Source of the DNA: Hysterangium stoloniferum
Lineage: Eukaryota > Basidiomycota > Agaricomycetes > Hysterangiales > Hysterangiaceae
Length of the DNA: 64,000 nucleotides
Direction of reading: 5' to 3'
Assembly (NCBI GenBank): GCA_015178975.1
Contig: WHVD01000030.1
Span: forward strand, 1-64,000
The notes below the pieces were generated by a model, which was not told the origin of the DNA, did no database searches, and saw only the letters and a program-made list of their open reading frames with translations. The translations under genes were made by a program, and so were the position numbers. This document shows, piece by piece, positions 11,241 to 22,945 of this stretch (its first letter is position 1; each line of letters begins with the position of its first letter).

Positions 11241-12190
11241 CCCTTGATAAAGATTTTCACTGTCTCTGGAGAGGGAGAGGGGTCAGCATTCCATTAGTGA
11301 GCACAGTCTGGAAATAACAAATGGTTAAACTTATAAATTATCCTAATATTTCTTGAATGTAGCATGGGCACCATCTGCCATTGACTTCCCCAGATTATTT
11401 TCAAAGTACTTCTAGCTAATAAAACTGGCTAGTGCCTATGGGGATGCTTGATTTGGTTTGATATTACATACATGCATGAGCTAAATCTACCATAGTCTAC
11501 TTCCCCCCTTCTAGGCTATTGGGACAACCTCTTGGATTCTCTCTAATGTGCTTTTCAATTTAGAGTCTTGTTCCAATGAAAATATTTCAAAGAGGAACAA
11601 CATATTTTATAACACAATGTAGGCACATACATACCCCAAATAGCATTGGAATATACATAGTGTAACAACCAATCCCTTCAACCATTCCTTTCCATGCCAG
11701 ATATACCATCATAGCCATTAGAGCTATTACTTGCCATACCATGCTTTCTTTTCAAGGCTTGTTTGAGTTGTTCAGTATTGGCCACAGAGCTGCCTTTGAC
11801 ATTTGTTCTACAGTACTTTTGTCATAATTTTGAGCAGCTAGTCATTGTAGAATGCTTCAATAAAAGATTTACTCAGAACATTTGAATGTGCAATTTAAAT
11901 TTAACTCCCATGTACCACATTGAGTAGTATTGTCAAATATATACATTGGGTAGATGACAAAAAAAACAATGAAATTTTAACCCACAGATGAATTTCCAAT
12001 GCCCAAAAACCAACCTCACACCATACATCAAGGACTCTGTAAATCCTATAATCAGTACTAAAAATTGCAGTATGTATCCTTGCTTTGCCATAGGAGGTGT
12101 ATTGAGGTTTGCATCTTGATTATCCTTATCTGACCTAGGTTGAAATGCTAAAGAGTTGACATGGCCAACCTGTCAGGGCTTATATATTTT
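11241..12190. other. AT-rich non-coding stretch
   Basis: No gene, terminal repeat or RNA gene seen. CpG-poor, probably decayed transposon sequence. Confidence 0.5.
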
Positions 12191-12191
12191 A

Positions 12192-12224
12192 TTTTAGTTT
12201 AGTTTAGTTTAGTTTAGTTTAGTT
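12192..12224 (+). repeat. (TTTAG)n microsatellite
   Basis: About six perfect TTTAG units, just left of the TCATG target duplication of the solo LTR at 12231. Confidence 0.9.
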
Positions 12225-12377
12225 GTCATGTGTTAGGACTGGAAAACCCACTGGGCTCCAGATCCCATCCTACATGCACCCGACTCTCTAACCACCAGGT
12301 TACAGTGAACTGGAACACCCACCGGACCCTGGACTCTACCCTATATGCACCCGACCCTCTAGACAGTACCCAAAGTA

Positions 12378-12750
12378 TGTTGAAAATGAATCCCTAGAAT
12401 ATATCTCAGTCTCATATGATAGTACAACAGACTAACTAAGTACCTAGAATATATCTAATACATGTGTGATTAATATAAGAGTCAGTTGATATAGGAGAAG
12501 ATTAGCTTACCTCAGTCTCATATGATAGTACAACGGACTGAGGTAAAACTATGGTATCTGCATGATATATATATGAAAGACGAACAATAGGTAGATGAGT
12601 GGCACAGAGGTGAGACATGGGAACAAGGGGAATAACAGCACAACAAAGGGTGTGCTATTTTTGTACCTTTGTTACGATTGTTCACTTGATCCTGGTAACA
12701 GTCAACCCTGATCCATATATCCATATGTGCAGTGTCTTTGTTCCTCAACA
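12378..12750 (+). repeat. Solo LTR with twin palindromic repeats, copy A
   Basis: 373 bp, TGTTGAAAATG to TTCCTCAACA, flanked by AAGTA (12373-12377, 12751-12755). It carries two copies of a ~30 bp core, 106 bp apart (12405 and 12511). The second is closed by CTCAGTC and GACTGAG arms. The core is nearly the same as in the LTR at 28219-28546. Confidence 0.85.
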
Positions 12751-12791
12751 AAGTACAGTCAACTGGATGCCAAACCTGTCTATACCTGACC

Positions 12792-13098
12792 TGTTGAAAC
12801 AGTTGAATAACACTTTGCAGAACACCCCTGTGAGTGTGATTGGAAAGTAAACACTAAGTATATTCAACTGTAAAGACATACCTGTGAGTGTGATTGGAAA
12901 GTAAACACTAAGGAGACTTTCCCACACCCACAGTGGACTATACTACTAGGTGCTTATCTAAGCACCTATACAGGAGGTACCGACCTAAGGTAACTCACTC
13001 AATACTGCACCTACAGTGCTGGGAAAAATACTACAAATATCAGAAAAATATGGAGATCATAATAGACTATGTTAGAGCTGTAGTATCATACTCTAACA
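12792..13098 (-). repeat. 3' LTR of the copia element
   Basis: 307 bp. Contains two direct copies of CCTGTGAGTGTGATTGGAAA (starting near 12828 and 12880) and a palindrome, TAGGTGCTTA-TC-TAAGCACCTA, at about 12951-12972. Confidence 0.95.
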
Positions 13099-13119
13099 CT
13101 CCCACCTGATGAGACAGCT

Positions 13120-16100
13120 CTATGCTAGTCCCAATAGTTTTCTCAAATATTCCACCTTTGGCTTAGCCAATGGTTTGGTTAATAAATCTGCAGGCATCTC
13201 TGAAGTAGGTAGATGAACCACTTTAATCTTCCCACTATCAACTTCCTGCCTTAACCAATATGTCCTCAAATCAAGATGCTTCATTCGACCATGGTGTTCA
13301 GGATCTCTGGCAACTGCCATAGCAGATTGGTTGTCAAGGTACAATGTGGATGCAGTCTTTTGAGGATATCCCAATTCCTCAAACAAATTCCGCAACCATA
13401 ATACCTCTGCACCTGCTGATACTGCTGCAATATACTCTGCTTCAGTAGTAGAGAGAGTAACAATAGTTTGCAGTTTACTCTGCCAGCTAATGGCTCCAGT
13501 ACCCATTTTAACCACATATGCACCAGTAGATTTTCCAGTAGATTTATCACCTCCATGATCAGCATCTGAATAGGACACAAATAGTTCCTTGTCATTACTA
13601 GGGCCATAGGTCAAACCCAAGTCAAGGGTGCCTTTGAGGTAGCGGAAAAGATGTTTTACTGCTAGCCAATGAGCCTTTCCTGGATTGTGATTGAATCTAG
13701 CCAATACACCAACAGTGTAAGCAATGTCTGGACGAGTGGCAACAGCTAAATACATAAGAGACCCAACAGCATGGATGTATGGAATGTCCTTCATATATGC
13801 AATCTCCTCAGGGGATACTGGAGCCTGGTCTTTACTCAATTTCAAGTTAGGCACCATAGGTGTACTAATTGGATTGCAATCAGCAAGACCATAACGCTGT
13901 AACATGTCCAAAATGTATTGCCGCTGTGATAGAGTAATGGTTCTCTTCTTCCTGTCCCGTTCAATGCCAACACCCAATAAGTAAGTAATTGGACCAAGAT
14001 CATGCAATTTGAAGTGGCTCTTTAGATCATCTTTGAGCTTCTTGATAGCCTCCTTGGACTTAGATGCAATAGTCATGTCATCTACAAATACTGGTATAAT
14101 GACTTTGACATCACCCTTTTGGAAGACCCAAATACTATGATCACATAGTACCTGTTTGAAACCCAAGCTGAGCAAGACAGCATTCAACTTCTTGTGCCAG
14201 ATACGTGGTGATTGACGTAAACCATAAAGTCCTTTCAAGAGAAGTAAAAACTCATCATGAGCACCTTGGTGAAAACCCTCAGGTTGTTGCAAGTACACCT
14301 CCTCTTCAAGTTCACCATTTAAGAATGCAGAAGAGATATCTATACTCTCAAGTTCCATATCCTCTAGTGCAGCCAAAGCTAGAACAGCACGTAAGGTGGC
14401 CCATTTGGCAGTAGGAGCAAAGGTATCAGTGAAGTCAAACCCTGGTCGCTGTGCATAGCCTTTGGCAACAAGACGAGCTTTGAACTTGTCAATTGAGCCA
14501 TCCTTTTTACGCTTTATTACAAATACCCAACGAGAGCCAATAGCTTTACGACCCTCAGGTAATTTGGCAAGACGAAAGGTGCCATTTTCAAGCAAAGATT
14601 GCATTTCAGCATATGCAGCATCATACCATTTGTCAGCATTAGGACTTTGCAAGGCCTCTTTGAGAGTTCTAGGTGCATTATCATTGGCACTAGCCTTGTA
14701 AGCAAACTCAAAGGCCTCATCTACAGAGATATAAAGATCTCCTTCACTGGCACCTAGAGCTTCCTCCTCAGACTCTACTGGTTGAGGAGAAGCTGGTACA
14801 GAATCCTCTGCTTCATCACTGGACTCAACTACAGGAGTAGATTCTCTATAGTTGTGGATGTTAGCAGGGTAACGCATAGGAGGAACTCTGTTTCTGGGTG
14901 GATTGCGACGTGGTTGAGGGGGAGGACTTGGTGAATGCTCAGAAGCAGAATCAGAGCTAGAGCCTGAATCAGGAGCCAAAGCATTACCCTGATCATCTCC
15001 CACCTGATTTGGTTCCTGTGGAGCTCCCACCTGAGTAGACCCAGAGGGGCCAGGAATAAACATATCAATGAATTGTTGGGTATCAGGAAAAACCTTAGGA
15101 ATAGATAGTGGTGGTGGTGATGGTGTAGTCTGCTTAGATAGTCCTGGCAAAACTCTCTCATCAAAAACAGCATTATTACTGACTATAATCTTTTTAGTCA
15201 GTGGATTGTAAAATAACCAACCCTTATAATCTGAAGGATATCCAATGAAGACACACTTTTGTGTGTGAGAGCCAAGTCCAACACGTTGATCCTTCTGCAT
15301 ATGTACATAGGCAGTGGATCCAAATACCCTAAGATTTGACACATCTGGTTTTCTGCCATGGAAAGCAGTATAGGGCACAGAATGCTTAAGAGCAGTAGTA
15401 GGGGAGCGATTGCGTACATAAGTAATTGCAAGAACAGCACATCCCCAAAAAGAAGGAGGAAGGTGGGATTCAGTCAAAATTGAAGTGGACCCTTCTTCCA
15501 GTGTCCTATTAAAGCGCTCAGCCACACCATTCTGGTGAGGCTCACTTCGGACAGTATGCTGCCGACTAATGCCAGCATTTGCAAGGAAGGCATCAAATTC
15601 CTTTGATATATACTCTCCACCCTTGTCATCCCTAAAAATCTTAATCGTCTGACCAAGTTTATTTTCAACACTAGCCTTGTATAGCTTAAAAGCCTCAAAT
15701 ACATCACTCTTGTTTTTGAGTAATGCAGTCATAGCATAGCGTGAGGCATCATCAATGAAGGTTACCCAATAGCGAAACCCTTCCAGAGTTTGTGTAGGTA
15801 ATGGACCATGAACATCACTATGAATGAGTGCAAGTGGTTTAGTATAGCGTGTTGTCGCCATCTTATTAACCACTCTGTTCTGTTTACCAGCTAAGCAAGG
15901 TTCACAAATAGGATCTGGAGCAATCTGAGAGTCAATCTGAATACCAGTGACCAAATCCCCTGTCATAAGCTTCTTAACATCAGCATGATTCAGATGACTG
16001 AAATGACGATGCCAAAGTGTAGAGTCTAATGGACAGGTTGTAACAAGACCAGCATAATCTGTCATAGGTACTGTAATTCCATCTAAATAAGCCTGATTCT

Positions 16101-16968
16101 GTTCAGTGACTGTTGCAGTGAAACGCAAAACCTTCTTCTGATAGAAAGACATAGTAGAACCAAAGATAGAAACATGGTAGTTCTTTTTCTTTGTCAAGTA
16201 CAAGACTGAGAGTAGATTGCTTGTGAGATGGGGAACATGAAGAACTCTTTGAAATTCCAAAATTATATTGCCTTTGCCTTTAGGCTTAAACCGCACAGCT
16301 CCTATTCCTGCAGACATAATGATATGTCCATTTGCAACTTGGACAGGAATTTGAAATGGTTTATAGCTTGAAAACCAGTGACGATGTGGTGTCATATGGG
16401 AAGATGCACCTGTGTCAGCTGTCCAATCAGAACTAGCATGAACAAGGAGAGCACAAGATGGATCAGAAGAATCAGGAATGCAAGTACTTGCATTTCCAGC
16501 AGACTCTGGCTGTTTCTCTTCTGAGACTTTATCAGAGACACTAGCATGTACTTTAGCTACCTTTCTCCTTTTATGCTTCCTCTTCTTCTGCTCCACTTGT
16601 TTTAATGCCTTCTTCTGTGCAAATTTGTAAAGATGGCAATTATTCTGTATATGACAGTGACGCTTGCAAAAGGTGCAAGTAGAATGTGCCTGATGAAGTT
16701 TCAACCACATATCATTAGGAGCATCATTAATATCAATATGACTGCTCTGGATAGATCCAATAGAGTGCCAAATAATACCAGCTGCTTTGTTAGAGCGTTC
16801 CAACCAGGATGTAAGTAGTTTAACATCATTGGGCTGTTTTTCTTTTCCAAGGACAATGGAAAGGCAATTCTCCATACGCAATAAACCAATAAGATCATGA
16901 TTCCAATCCTCATAATTTGACTCTCCCAAAATAACACTATGGTGCTTGTAAGTATTGTTGGATGCCAT
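13120..16968 (-). CDS. Copia gag-pol polyprotein
   Basis: 1282 residues from ATG at 16968, a typical copia length. Domain order: short gag; CCHC knuckle at residues 98-111 (CTFCKRHCHIQNNC); aspartic protease with DTG at 185-187; integrase with HHCC finger (CEPCLAGK) and core motifs FIDDASRY, FRDDKGGEY and NGVAERFNRTL; reverse transcriptase (FKARLVAKGYAQ) with FVDDM near residue 959; RNase H (YSDADHGG, STTEAEYIA). The order IN before RT defines copia. All catalytic residues I can check are present and there is no stop, so the product should be active. Gag and pol are in one frame, so the gag:pol ratio must be set in another way. Confidence 0.97.
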   Translation of the reverse strand: MASNNTYKHHSVILGESNYEDWNHDLIGLLRMENCLSIVLGKEKQPNDVKLLTSWLERSNKAAGIIWHSIGSIQSSHIDINDAPNDMWLKLHQAHSTCTFCKRHCHIQNNCHLYKFAQKKALKQVEQKKRKHKRRKVAKVHASVSDKVSEEKQPESAGNASTCIPDSSDPSCALLVHASSDWTADTGASSHMTPHRHWFSSYKPFQIPVQVANGHIIMSAGIGAVRFKPKGKGNIILEFQRVLHVPHLTSNLLSVLYLTKKKNYHVSIFGSTMSFYQKKVLRFTATVTEQNQAYLDGITVPMTDYAGLVTTCPLDSTLWHRHFSHLNHADVKKLMTGDLVTGIQIDSQIAPDPICEPCLAGKQNRVVNKMATTRYTKPLALIHSDVHGPLPTQTLEGFRYWVTFIDDASRYAMTALLKNKSDVFEAFKLYKASVENKLGQTIKIFRDDKGGEYISKEFDAFLANAGISRQHTVRSEPHQNGVAERFNRTLEEGSTSILTESHLPPSFWGCAVLAITYVRNRSPTTALKHSVPYTAFHGRKPDVSNLRVFGSTAYVHMQKDQRVGLGSHTQKCVFIGYPSDYKGWLFYNPLTKKIIVSNNAVFDERVLPGLSKQTTPSPPPLSIPKVFPDTQQFIDMFIPGPSGSTQVGAPQEPNQVGDDQGNALAPDSGSSSDSASEHSPSPPPQPRRNPPRNRVPPMRYPANIHNYRESTPVVESSDEAEDSVPASPQPVESEEEALGASEGDLYISVDEAFEFAYKASANDNAPRTLKEALQSPNADKWYDAAYAEMQSLLENGTFRLAKLPEGRKAIGSRWVFVIKRKKDGSIDKFKARLVAKGYAQRPGFDFTDTFAPTAKWATLRAVLALAALEDMELESIDISSAFLNGELEEEVYLQQPEGFHQGAHDEFLLLLKGLYGLRQSPRIWHKKLNAVLLSLGFKQVLCDHSIWVFQKGDVKVIIPVFVDDMTIASKSKEAIKKLKDDLKSHFKLHDLGPITYLLGVGIERDRKKRTITLSQRQYILDMLQRYGLADCNPISTPMVPNLKLSKDQAPVSPEEIAYMKDIPYIHAVGSLMYLAVATRPDIAYTVGVLARFNHNPGKAHWLAVKHLFRYLKGTLDLGLTYGPSNDKELFVSYSDADHGGDKSTGKSTGAYVVKMGTGAISWQSKLQTIVTLSTTEAEYIAAVSAGAEVLWLRNLFEELGYPQKTASTLYLDNQSAMAVARDPEHHGRMKHLDLRTYWLRQEVDSGKIKVVHLPTSEMPADLLTKPLAKPKVEYLRKLLGLA

Positions 16969-17551
16969 GATAGATCAATATCCACCAAGAATTTAACTGT
17001 GTATCAAGAAGGACTAATTAATTGGAGAAGCAGTTGTAACACCGCCTTGCTCAACAGGGTTACTGTGATGTTGCAAGGAAGGTAAAAAAACACAGGCTCA
17101 CTGAAGTGCACTATGCCAACAGTTCAAATCCAATGTATATAAAAAGACCCTGTGATAAAAGATAAAATAATGTGGCAGACAACACTGGAAAGTTCCAGAA
17201 ATGGTAGGAGGGAGTGTGACAGATGAGTCACAAGGCGTCACAAGAGTGACAAAAAATATGTTGACCTAAAAATGAAAATTGGATGACCGGGTTTTTGACT
17301 TTTGGGCGTGGGAATATATTTCCTTATACGGCAACCGGCGCTAAGAGGGCGCTTAATAAGCGAAAATGCGCGCAAGGGCAGGGGGGTGGGGTGAGTGCAG
17401 AAAGTGACCAAAACAAGTGCCAAACCACAGAGATATGACCACAAATAAGATCCAAACGCAATGTAAAGTGTTTTGGATAATAGAAGTTGTCAATAAAGAT
17501 GTGGGAAGTGATGGATTGCACAGATAGCAACTGGATGTAGCAGTTTAGAAA

Positions 17552-17566
17552 CCGGGGCCCATAACC
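17552..17566 (-). promoter_or_regulatory. Copia primer-binding site (initiator tRNA-Met anticodon region)
   Basis: Directly inside the 5' LTR the sense strand reads GGTTATGGGCCCCGG. This is complementary to the GGGCCCATAACC anticodon-arm segment of initiator tRNA-Met. Drosophila copia uses this region as a cleaved half-tRNA primer. Confidence 0.75.
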
Positions 17567-17873
17567 TGTTGAAACAGTTGAATAACACTTTGCAGAACAC
17601 CCCTGTGAGTGTGATTGGAAAGTAAACACTAAGTATATTCAACTGTAAAGACATACCTGTGAGTGTGATTGGAAAGTAAACACTAAGGAGACTTTCCCAC
17701 ACCCACAGTGGACTATACTACTAGGTGCTTATCTAAGCACCTATACAGGAGGTACCGACCTAAGGTAACTCACTCAATACTGCACCTACAGTGCTGGGAA
17801 AAATACTACAAATATCAGAAAAATATGGAGATCATAATAGACTATGTTAGAGCTGTAGTATCATACTCTAACA
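17567..17873 (-). repeat. 5' LTR of the copia element
   Basis: 307 bp, no difference found by eye from the 3' LTR. Starts TGTTGAAAC and ends CTCTAACA in window orientation. Confidence 0.95.
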
Positions 17874-18569
17874 TGACCCTCTGTGTCTCATGCACCAATC
17901 ATTGGACCCCACCAGGACCCATGCACATCAAACCTGTCTATATCTGACTCCATCTCACGTACCAGTCACCAGATTCTGCCCAGACAATCTGACAGCTCTC
18001 TAACTGAACCCCACTCCCATTATGGTCAAATGTCTTGTCATATTTTGGACTCTGCCTTCATTCCATTCTGTCCCTAACACCTAGTTTGGTGTTTACTCGT
18101 CTTGTTTCATGACTACTTGTTTGGGTTTTCATTATTACTGGATTTGGTATTACATACATTCCACAGTCTATATAGTCTGGCTAATGTTGTACATACAATC
18201 CAGTCAGAAAATCAACCTAGTTTCTGACCTAGTTCTCCCCCAGTAACTTAAGTATTTATCCTACTCTATATCCCACCTCTTAAAGCTCCTCATCATCATC
18301 TTGGGCCCCATGGACCTTTCTGACTCACCGTCCAACCTATCGACCTCCACAGGTTTCCCGTATCAACTCTCCAACCTCCCGACTTATCAACTGTTTGACA
18401 ACTTGACCTATCGATCACCCGGACTCCCTGGGTTTCCCATCCACCTGTTTGAAATTGGATGCTATGATCTCATGAGGGTGCAGCCTATAAGCTAAAGCCA
18501 AGTCCTACTGGATTATCTGTGGGTTTCTCCAGAAACCCTCCACTAAGCTCCACATGCTCCCTTAACATC

Positions 18570-18766
18570 ATGCATCACAATGTGTGACATCACACAAATG
18601 CAAATGGCTCGACAGATCATTTGTGGTCACACATCACACACCACAATGTGTGACATCATGTGAATGTGAACAGCTCAAAAGACTGTTCACAGTCACATAT
18701 TGCACACCACAATGCATGACATCATGCAAACATGAATGACTCAAAAGATTGCTCATGATGGCAGTA
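18570..18766 (+). repeat. Three tandem copies of a 66-bp unit
   Basis: CACAATGTGTGACATC-type units begin at 18576, 18642 and 18708, exactly 66 bp apart. Each has diverged mainly by C/T and G/A changes. The solo LTR inserted at the left edge of the array. Confidence 0.85.
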
Positions 18767-20010
18767 AATAAAAATAATACTGCACTAGGCCACTATGGCA
18801 GCTCAAGCTCAGCCTAGTTTTCTGGAGCAAAGAAAATGGACTTATTTGAAATCCCTTAGATGCCAAGAAATAGGTCCCTCATGTACTTTTCACAAATCCC
18901 ATTGGGAGGATATCTGAAAACTATTAAGTATACCAAATTCTAATATACTCTAAAGGTCATTTAAACATCTGGGATGTGATTCAAACATAATTTGGTTTTT
19001 AAAACTTTCAAAAAGTTTTAAACTCTCTCATACATTACAATCTTTCCAGACACAAGTAGACAATTAAAAAAATTAGTAGTTTGAAACACTAATACTTTTA
19101 AAAAATATATACCTTTAGATAGTCCATTCCATGCATATGTATATCATTGGCACCTCTAAATACATATGTATTATTTTGGAATGGATCTGTCAATCTGAAC
19201 AGATTTCTACTTGATTCAACATACCTAAAATATATATGTAGGTGATTTCACCCAACTAAGAAAGCCACAGGACAAAAAATCTCCAATTATATATCACATA
19301 GTTTACTAGAGGTGACACTGTGGTTGGGGATACCAATAGCAAGGTGGCAGAGGTTACAAGGATAAAACCAAGTTGTGGGGGTTTGAAATGATAGGATCCT
19401 AATACCCAGTTGTTTTAGCTAAGTGTTGACTTTAGTTCTATTATGTGCTATTTTTAAGTTCTTTTCTAGAAATCTTATTTTTGAAACTATCAGAAGATAA
19501 CCAGGAACCCAGATACTTTCAGGTAGGGGGCAGCACATACATCAAGCTCCACTTGATTAGTAGAACTGGACCTCCTGGTTGAGTATGTACTAACCTTGCA
19601 GACCCTTGACATTCCATCACCCTTTAGCTTTAAACCTTATATCTTAACAGGGGCATTGTGAGAGAGTTGATGTAATCTTCCCTTGTTACTACATTTCTCT
19701 TCCCTGAACATTTAATATTTTTCCTTGATATACTTCAATCAAGATATTCTCTGAATATCTTATCTTATATTTAGTTTGAAGCACCATGTATACTTGTGGG
19801 CATACTAGGCACATGTAGCGACCCACAGCCACTTCCTCTTTAGACCGCAACATGTTGTTGTTCACCAGAATGGAGTGAGATAGTTTGCACGCATCACCAG
19901 TTAGGTGATTTGTGACCACTATTCAAAGTTCAGAAAATTTGCATGACCACAACCACCTCACAGCAACTCATGGAGGCAGAGGTGAGGTTTTGTGCACCAT
20001 CTCCAAAAGG
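18767..20010. other. AT-rich LTR remnants, no gene
   Basis: A minus-strand family D LTR end (GGATCCTAATA) lies near 19395-19410. A fragment like the 39252-44660 element's LTR (TGTGAGAG, then TATACTTGTGGGCATAC) covers about 19659-19830. Nothing else is recognised. Confidence 0.45.
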
Positions 20011-20021
20011 CTTTTGTGAGG

Positions 20022-22945
20022 TCATCCTGATTTCGAAGACGTGTTCTCCAAGGAGTCATTTGACTCCCTGCCAGACTGAAGGCCTTGGGATCATGTGATT
20101 GAGTTGGTTCCTGATGCCACGCCACCCAACTGCAAGGTCTATCCCATGTCACTGAATGAACAAGTGGAACTCAATGCCTTCCTTGTGATGAATCTTGTGA
20201 CTGGTCGTATACACCTGTCGAAATTGCTGATGGCCTCTCTGGTCTTCTTTATCAAGAAGAAGGACAGTTCCCTCTGATTAGTACAGGACTATAGGGCTCT
20301 TAATGCGATGACCATTAAAAATCAATACCCCTCCCCCTCATCTTGGAGTTGGTAAATCGGTTGAAGGACATGTGGTATTTCACAAAGCTTGACATCCACT
20401 GGGGATATAACAACCTTCAAATTACAGAAGGAGACGAGTGGAAGGTGGTGTTTCACACCAATCGAGGTCTATTGGAACCACTGGTAATGTTCTTCAGACT
20501 CACTAACAGCCTGGCAACATTTCAGATCATAATGAATGACATCTTTTGCAATCTGATTGTGGAAGGGGTGGTCTGCATCTACCTCAACAACATCCTGATC
20601 TTCACCAGGACACTCAAAGAACATCGACGTGTTCTCATGCTGGTCTTGGACCGTCTCCATGCATACAAGCTGTATCTGAAGCTGGAGAAGTGCAAGTTCA
20701 AAAAGACACGGGTCGAATACCTTGGCCTGATCATCTCGGAAAATCGAGCTGAAATGGATCCAGTCAAGGTAGCTAATGTGAAAGAGTGGCCTGTCCTGAC
20801 AAACTGAAAGGAGGTACAAGCCTTTCTGGGGTTCATCAACTTCTATTGACAATTCTCTGCAATTTCTCCCACCATGCCCGACTGCTGTTCGATTTAACTC
20901 ACAAGGAACTCCGTGGAAATGGTCCTCAGCTGAAAATGATGCCTTGATCTTGATGACACTGGACAACTCTAAGCCATTCTGAGTAGAGGTGGACACTTCC
21001 AACTATGCCACTGGGGCTGTCTTGTCATAACAACATGAGGACCTGAAGTGGCACCCAATGGCCTTCTACCCAAAGAGTCTATCACCCATCAAATGCAACT
21101 ATGAGATCCATGACAAGGAGATGCTCACCATCATCTGCACTTTCGAGGAATGGAGACACTTCCTTGAAGGAGCACAATTCCCAGTCAAAGTCTGGACAGA
21201 TCACAAAAACTTGGAGTATTTCATGTTGTTGAAGAAACTCAACCACAGACAAGCATGGTGGTCGTTGTTTTTAGCACACTTCACCTTCAAACTGCACCAC
21301 CAACTGGGTCATTTGATGGGCAAACCCAATGCACTGTCTTGCGGATCTGACCATGGCTCAGGTGAGGGGAACAATTCCAACCTCACCCTGCTCAAGCTGG
21401 AAGTACTTGTAGTTCAGGCCTTGGAAGGAGTCTCTATTGGTGGGCCAGAGTGAAAGTTCCTCACAGCAATTCGTCAAGGGAACGAGGATGGTGAACAAGA
21501 CAAATTGGTCATGAAGGTGGTGAAAAAACTGTGCAAGTCAAAGGGGTGCTCAATTCAGTCAGCAGAGTGGTCAGAAGAGGATGGGCTGGTGCTGTACTGG
21601 GGTAAGATCTACATCCCAACTGACCCTGAGTTGAGATATATAGAATCATTGAACAACACCACAATTCCCAGATTGCAGGCCACACTGGTTGGTGGAAGAT
21701 GTTGGAACTTGTAAGCCAAAGTTTTTGGTGGCTAGGCATGTCTCATTATGTCAGACAGTACATGAAGACATGTGACACATGTATGCATACCAAGTTTCAA
21801 TGGTGACTCCTGATCGGAGAACTGCACCCGAACCCCACCCCAACTGATCATTGGGAGACGACCAGTGTCAACTTCATCATCAACCTACTGGAATCTCAGA
21901 GATATGACTCAATCATGGTGGTTGTAGATCTTATGATGAAATGGGGTCACTTCCTCCTGACACATAAGACCATAGACTCTGTGGGAGCAGCCAGAGTCTT
22001 CTTCAATGATGTGTGGAAACACAATGGGCTACCTCAGTACATCCTTTCTGATCGTGGGCCCCAATTCACAAGTCAGTTCACTTAGGAGTTGAACAAGCTT
22101 CTTGGCATCCAACTGTTCTATTCAACAGCTGATCACCCCCAGTCCGATGGACAAAAGGAGTGAGTCAACCAGGAACTCAAGACCTATCTATGCATATTCG
22201 TTAATCAGCATCAATCTGACTGGGTCAACCTTCTGCCACTTGCAGAGTTCCAGTACAACAACCACATTCACTTGTCTACCCAGCATACACCCTTTATACT
22301 TGACCAAGGACACAACCTGTGAATGGGTTTTGAACTGAACTCCACTCTGACAAGTTGAATTGGTAAATGAATTATGCAATCATATGTCTGACACTCTCGA
22401 TGCGGCCAAAGCCGTGCTCACAGAGGCTAAGGATGAGATGGCAAAGCACTACAATTGTCACCGAAACCCTGTGCCAGTTTTTGAGAAGGGTGATCATGTT
22501 TTCCTTGATGCAAGCAACATTCATACAGATTGACCATCTAAGAAACTTTCGCACCTTCAACTCAGACCCTTCAAGGTGCTCGATCGTGTTTCAGCAATCA
22601 CATATCATCTCAACCTACCCAAGTCAATGAGCAGGCTCCACCCCATATTCAACATTGTGAAACTGACACCAGCAGTCACTGATCTGATTTTAGGGCATCA
22701 TTCAGAGCCCCCTCTGGATCCAGTTGTGGTGGAAGGTGAGGTTGGATACAAGGTGGAGGAGGTACTCAACAGCAGGCAGAGGTATGGGTGGATTGAGTAT
22801 CTCATCAAGTGGTGAGGGTTTGGCACAGAGCACAATAGTTGGGAGCCAGCAGCCAACGTCTTCACTCCTCAATTAGTTAGTGTTTTCCACCTACACCACC
22901 CTGACACTGCCACCCCTACAGGACCCCCATTGACCAGGTGATGCA
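20022..22945 (+). pseudogene. Pol of ChrC (RT-RNase H-IN-chromodomain)
   Basis: Begins in the RT N-terminus (DFEDVFSKESFDSLPD, then a stop where Arg is expected). RT proper is 20343-20807, with the active site changed to YLNN (CICIYLNNILIF region) instead of YLDD. RNase H is at 21058-21453 (KCNYEIHDKEML, TDHKNLEYF). Integrase at about 21655-22350 has CDTCMH, VVVDLMMKWG, SDRGPQFTSQF and a glutamate in the last motif. A chromodomain (VEEVLNSRQRYGWIEYLIKW) is at 22755-22815. More than ten stops and frame changes. The protease portion is absent. Confidence 0.9.

Larger units (their letters stand above)
12792..17873 (-). mobile_element. Apparently intact Ty1/copia retrotransposon
   Basis: 5082 bp, with 307-bp LTRs that are identical by eye and the five-base duplication TGACC (12787-12791, 17874-17878). 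It has one uninterrupted gag-pol ORF, a primer-binding site next to the 5' LTR and a purine tract (sense AGGTGGGAG, 13107-13099) at the 3' LTR. All this indicates a recent insertion that may still be able to transpose. It sits within a solo LTR within dead ChrC, so it is among the latest events in the window. Confidence 0.96.
12231..18567 (+). repeat. Solo gypsy LTR (family I) split by two insertions
   Basis: Starts TGTTAGGACTGG and ends CCCTTAACA, flanked by TCATG on both sides (12226-12230 and 18568-18572). Removing the solo LTR at 12378-12750 and the copia element at 12792-17873, each with one duplication copy, leaves about 872 bp. It contains the conserved chromovirus motif GCAGCCTATAAGCTAAAGCC near 18480, so it probably belongs to a self-priming gypsy family. 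Confidence 0.8.

Noticed and set aside
12441..12560. Twin-repeat locus as a Helitron end or attachment-site pair
   Set aside because: The repeats lie within LTRs defined by TG..CA ends and exact five-base duplications.
18301..18495. 65-codon plus-strand open frame as a gene
   Set aside because: It lies within the solo gypsy LTR I, including its conserved hairpin motif.
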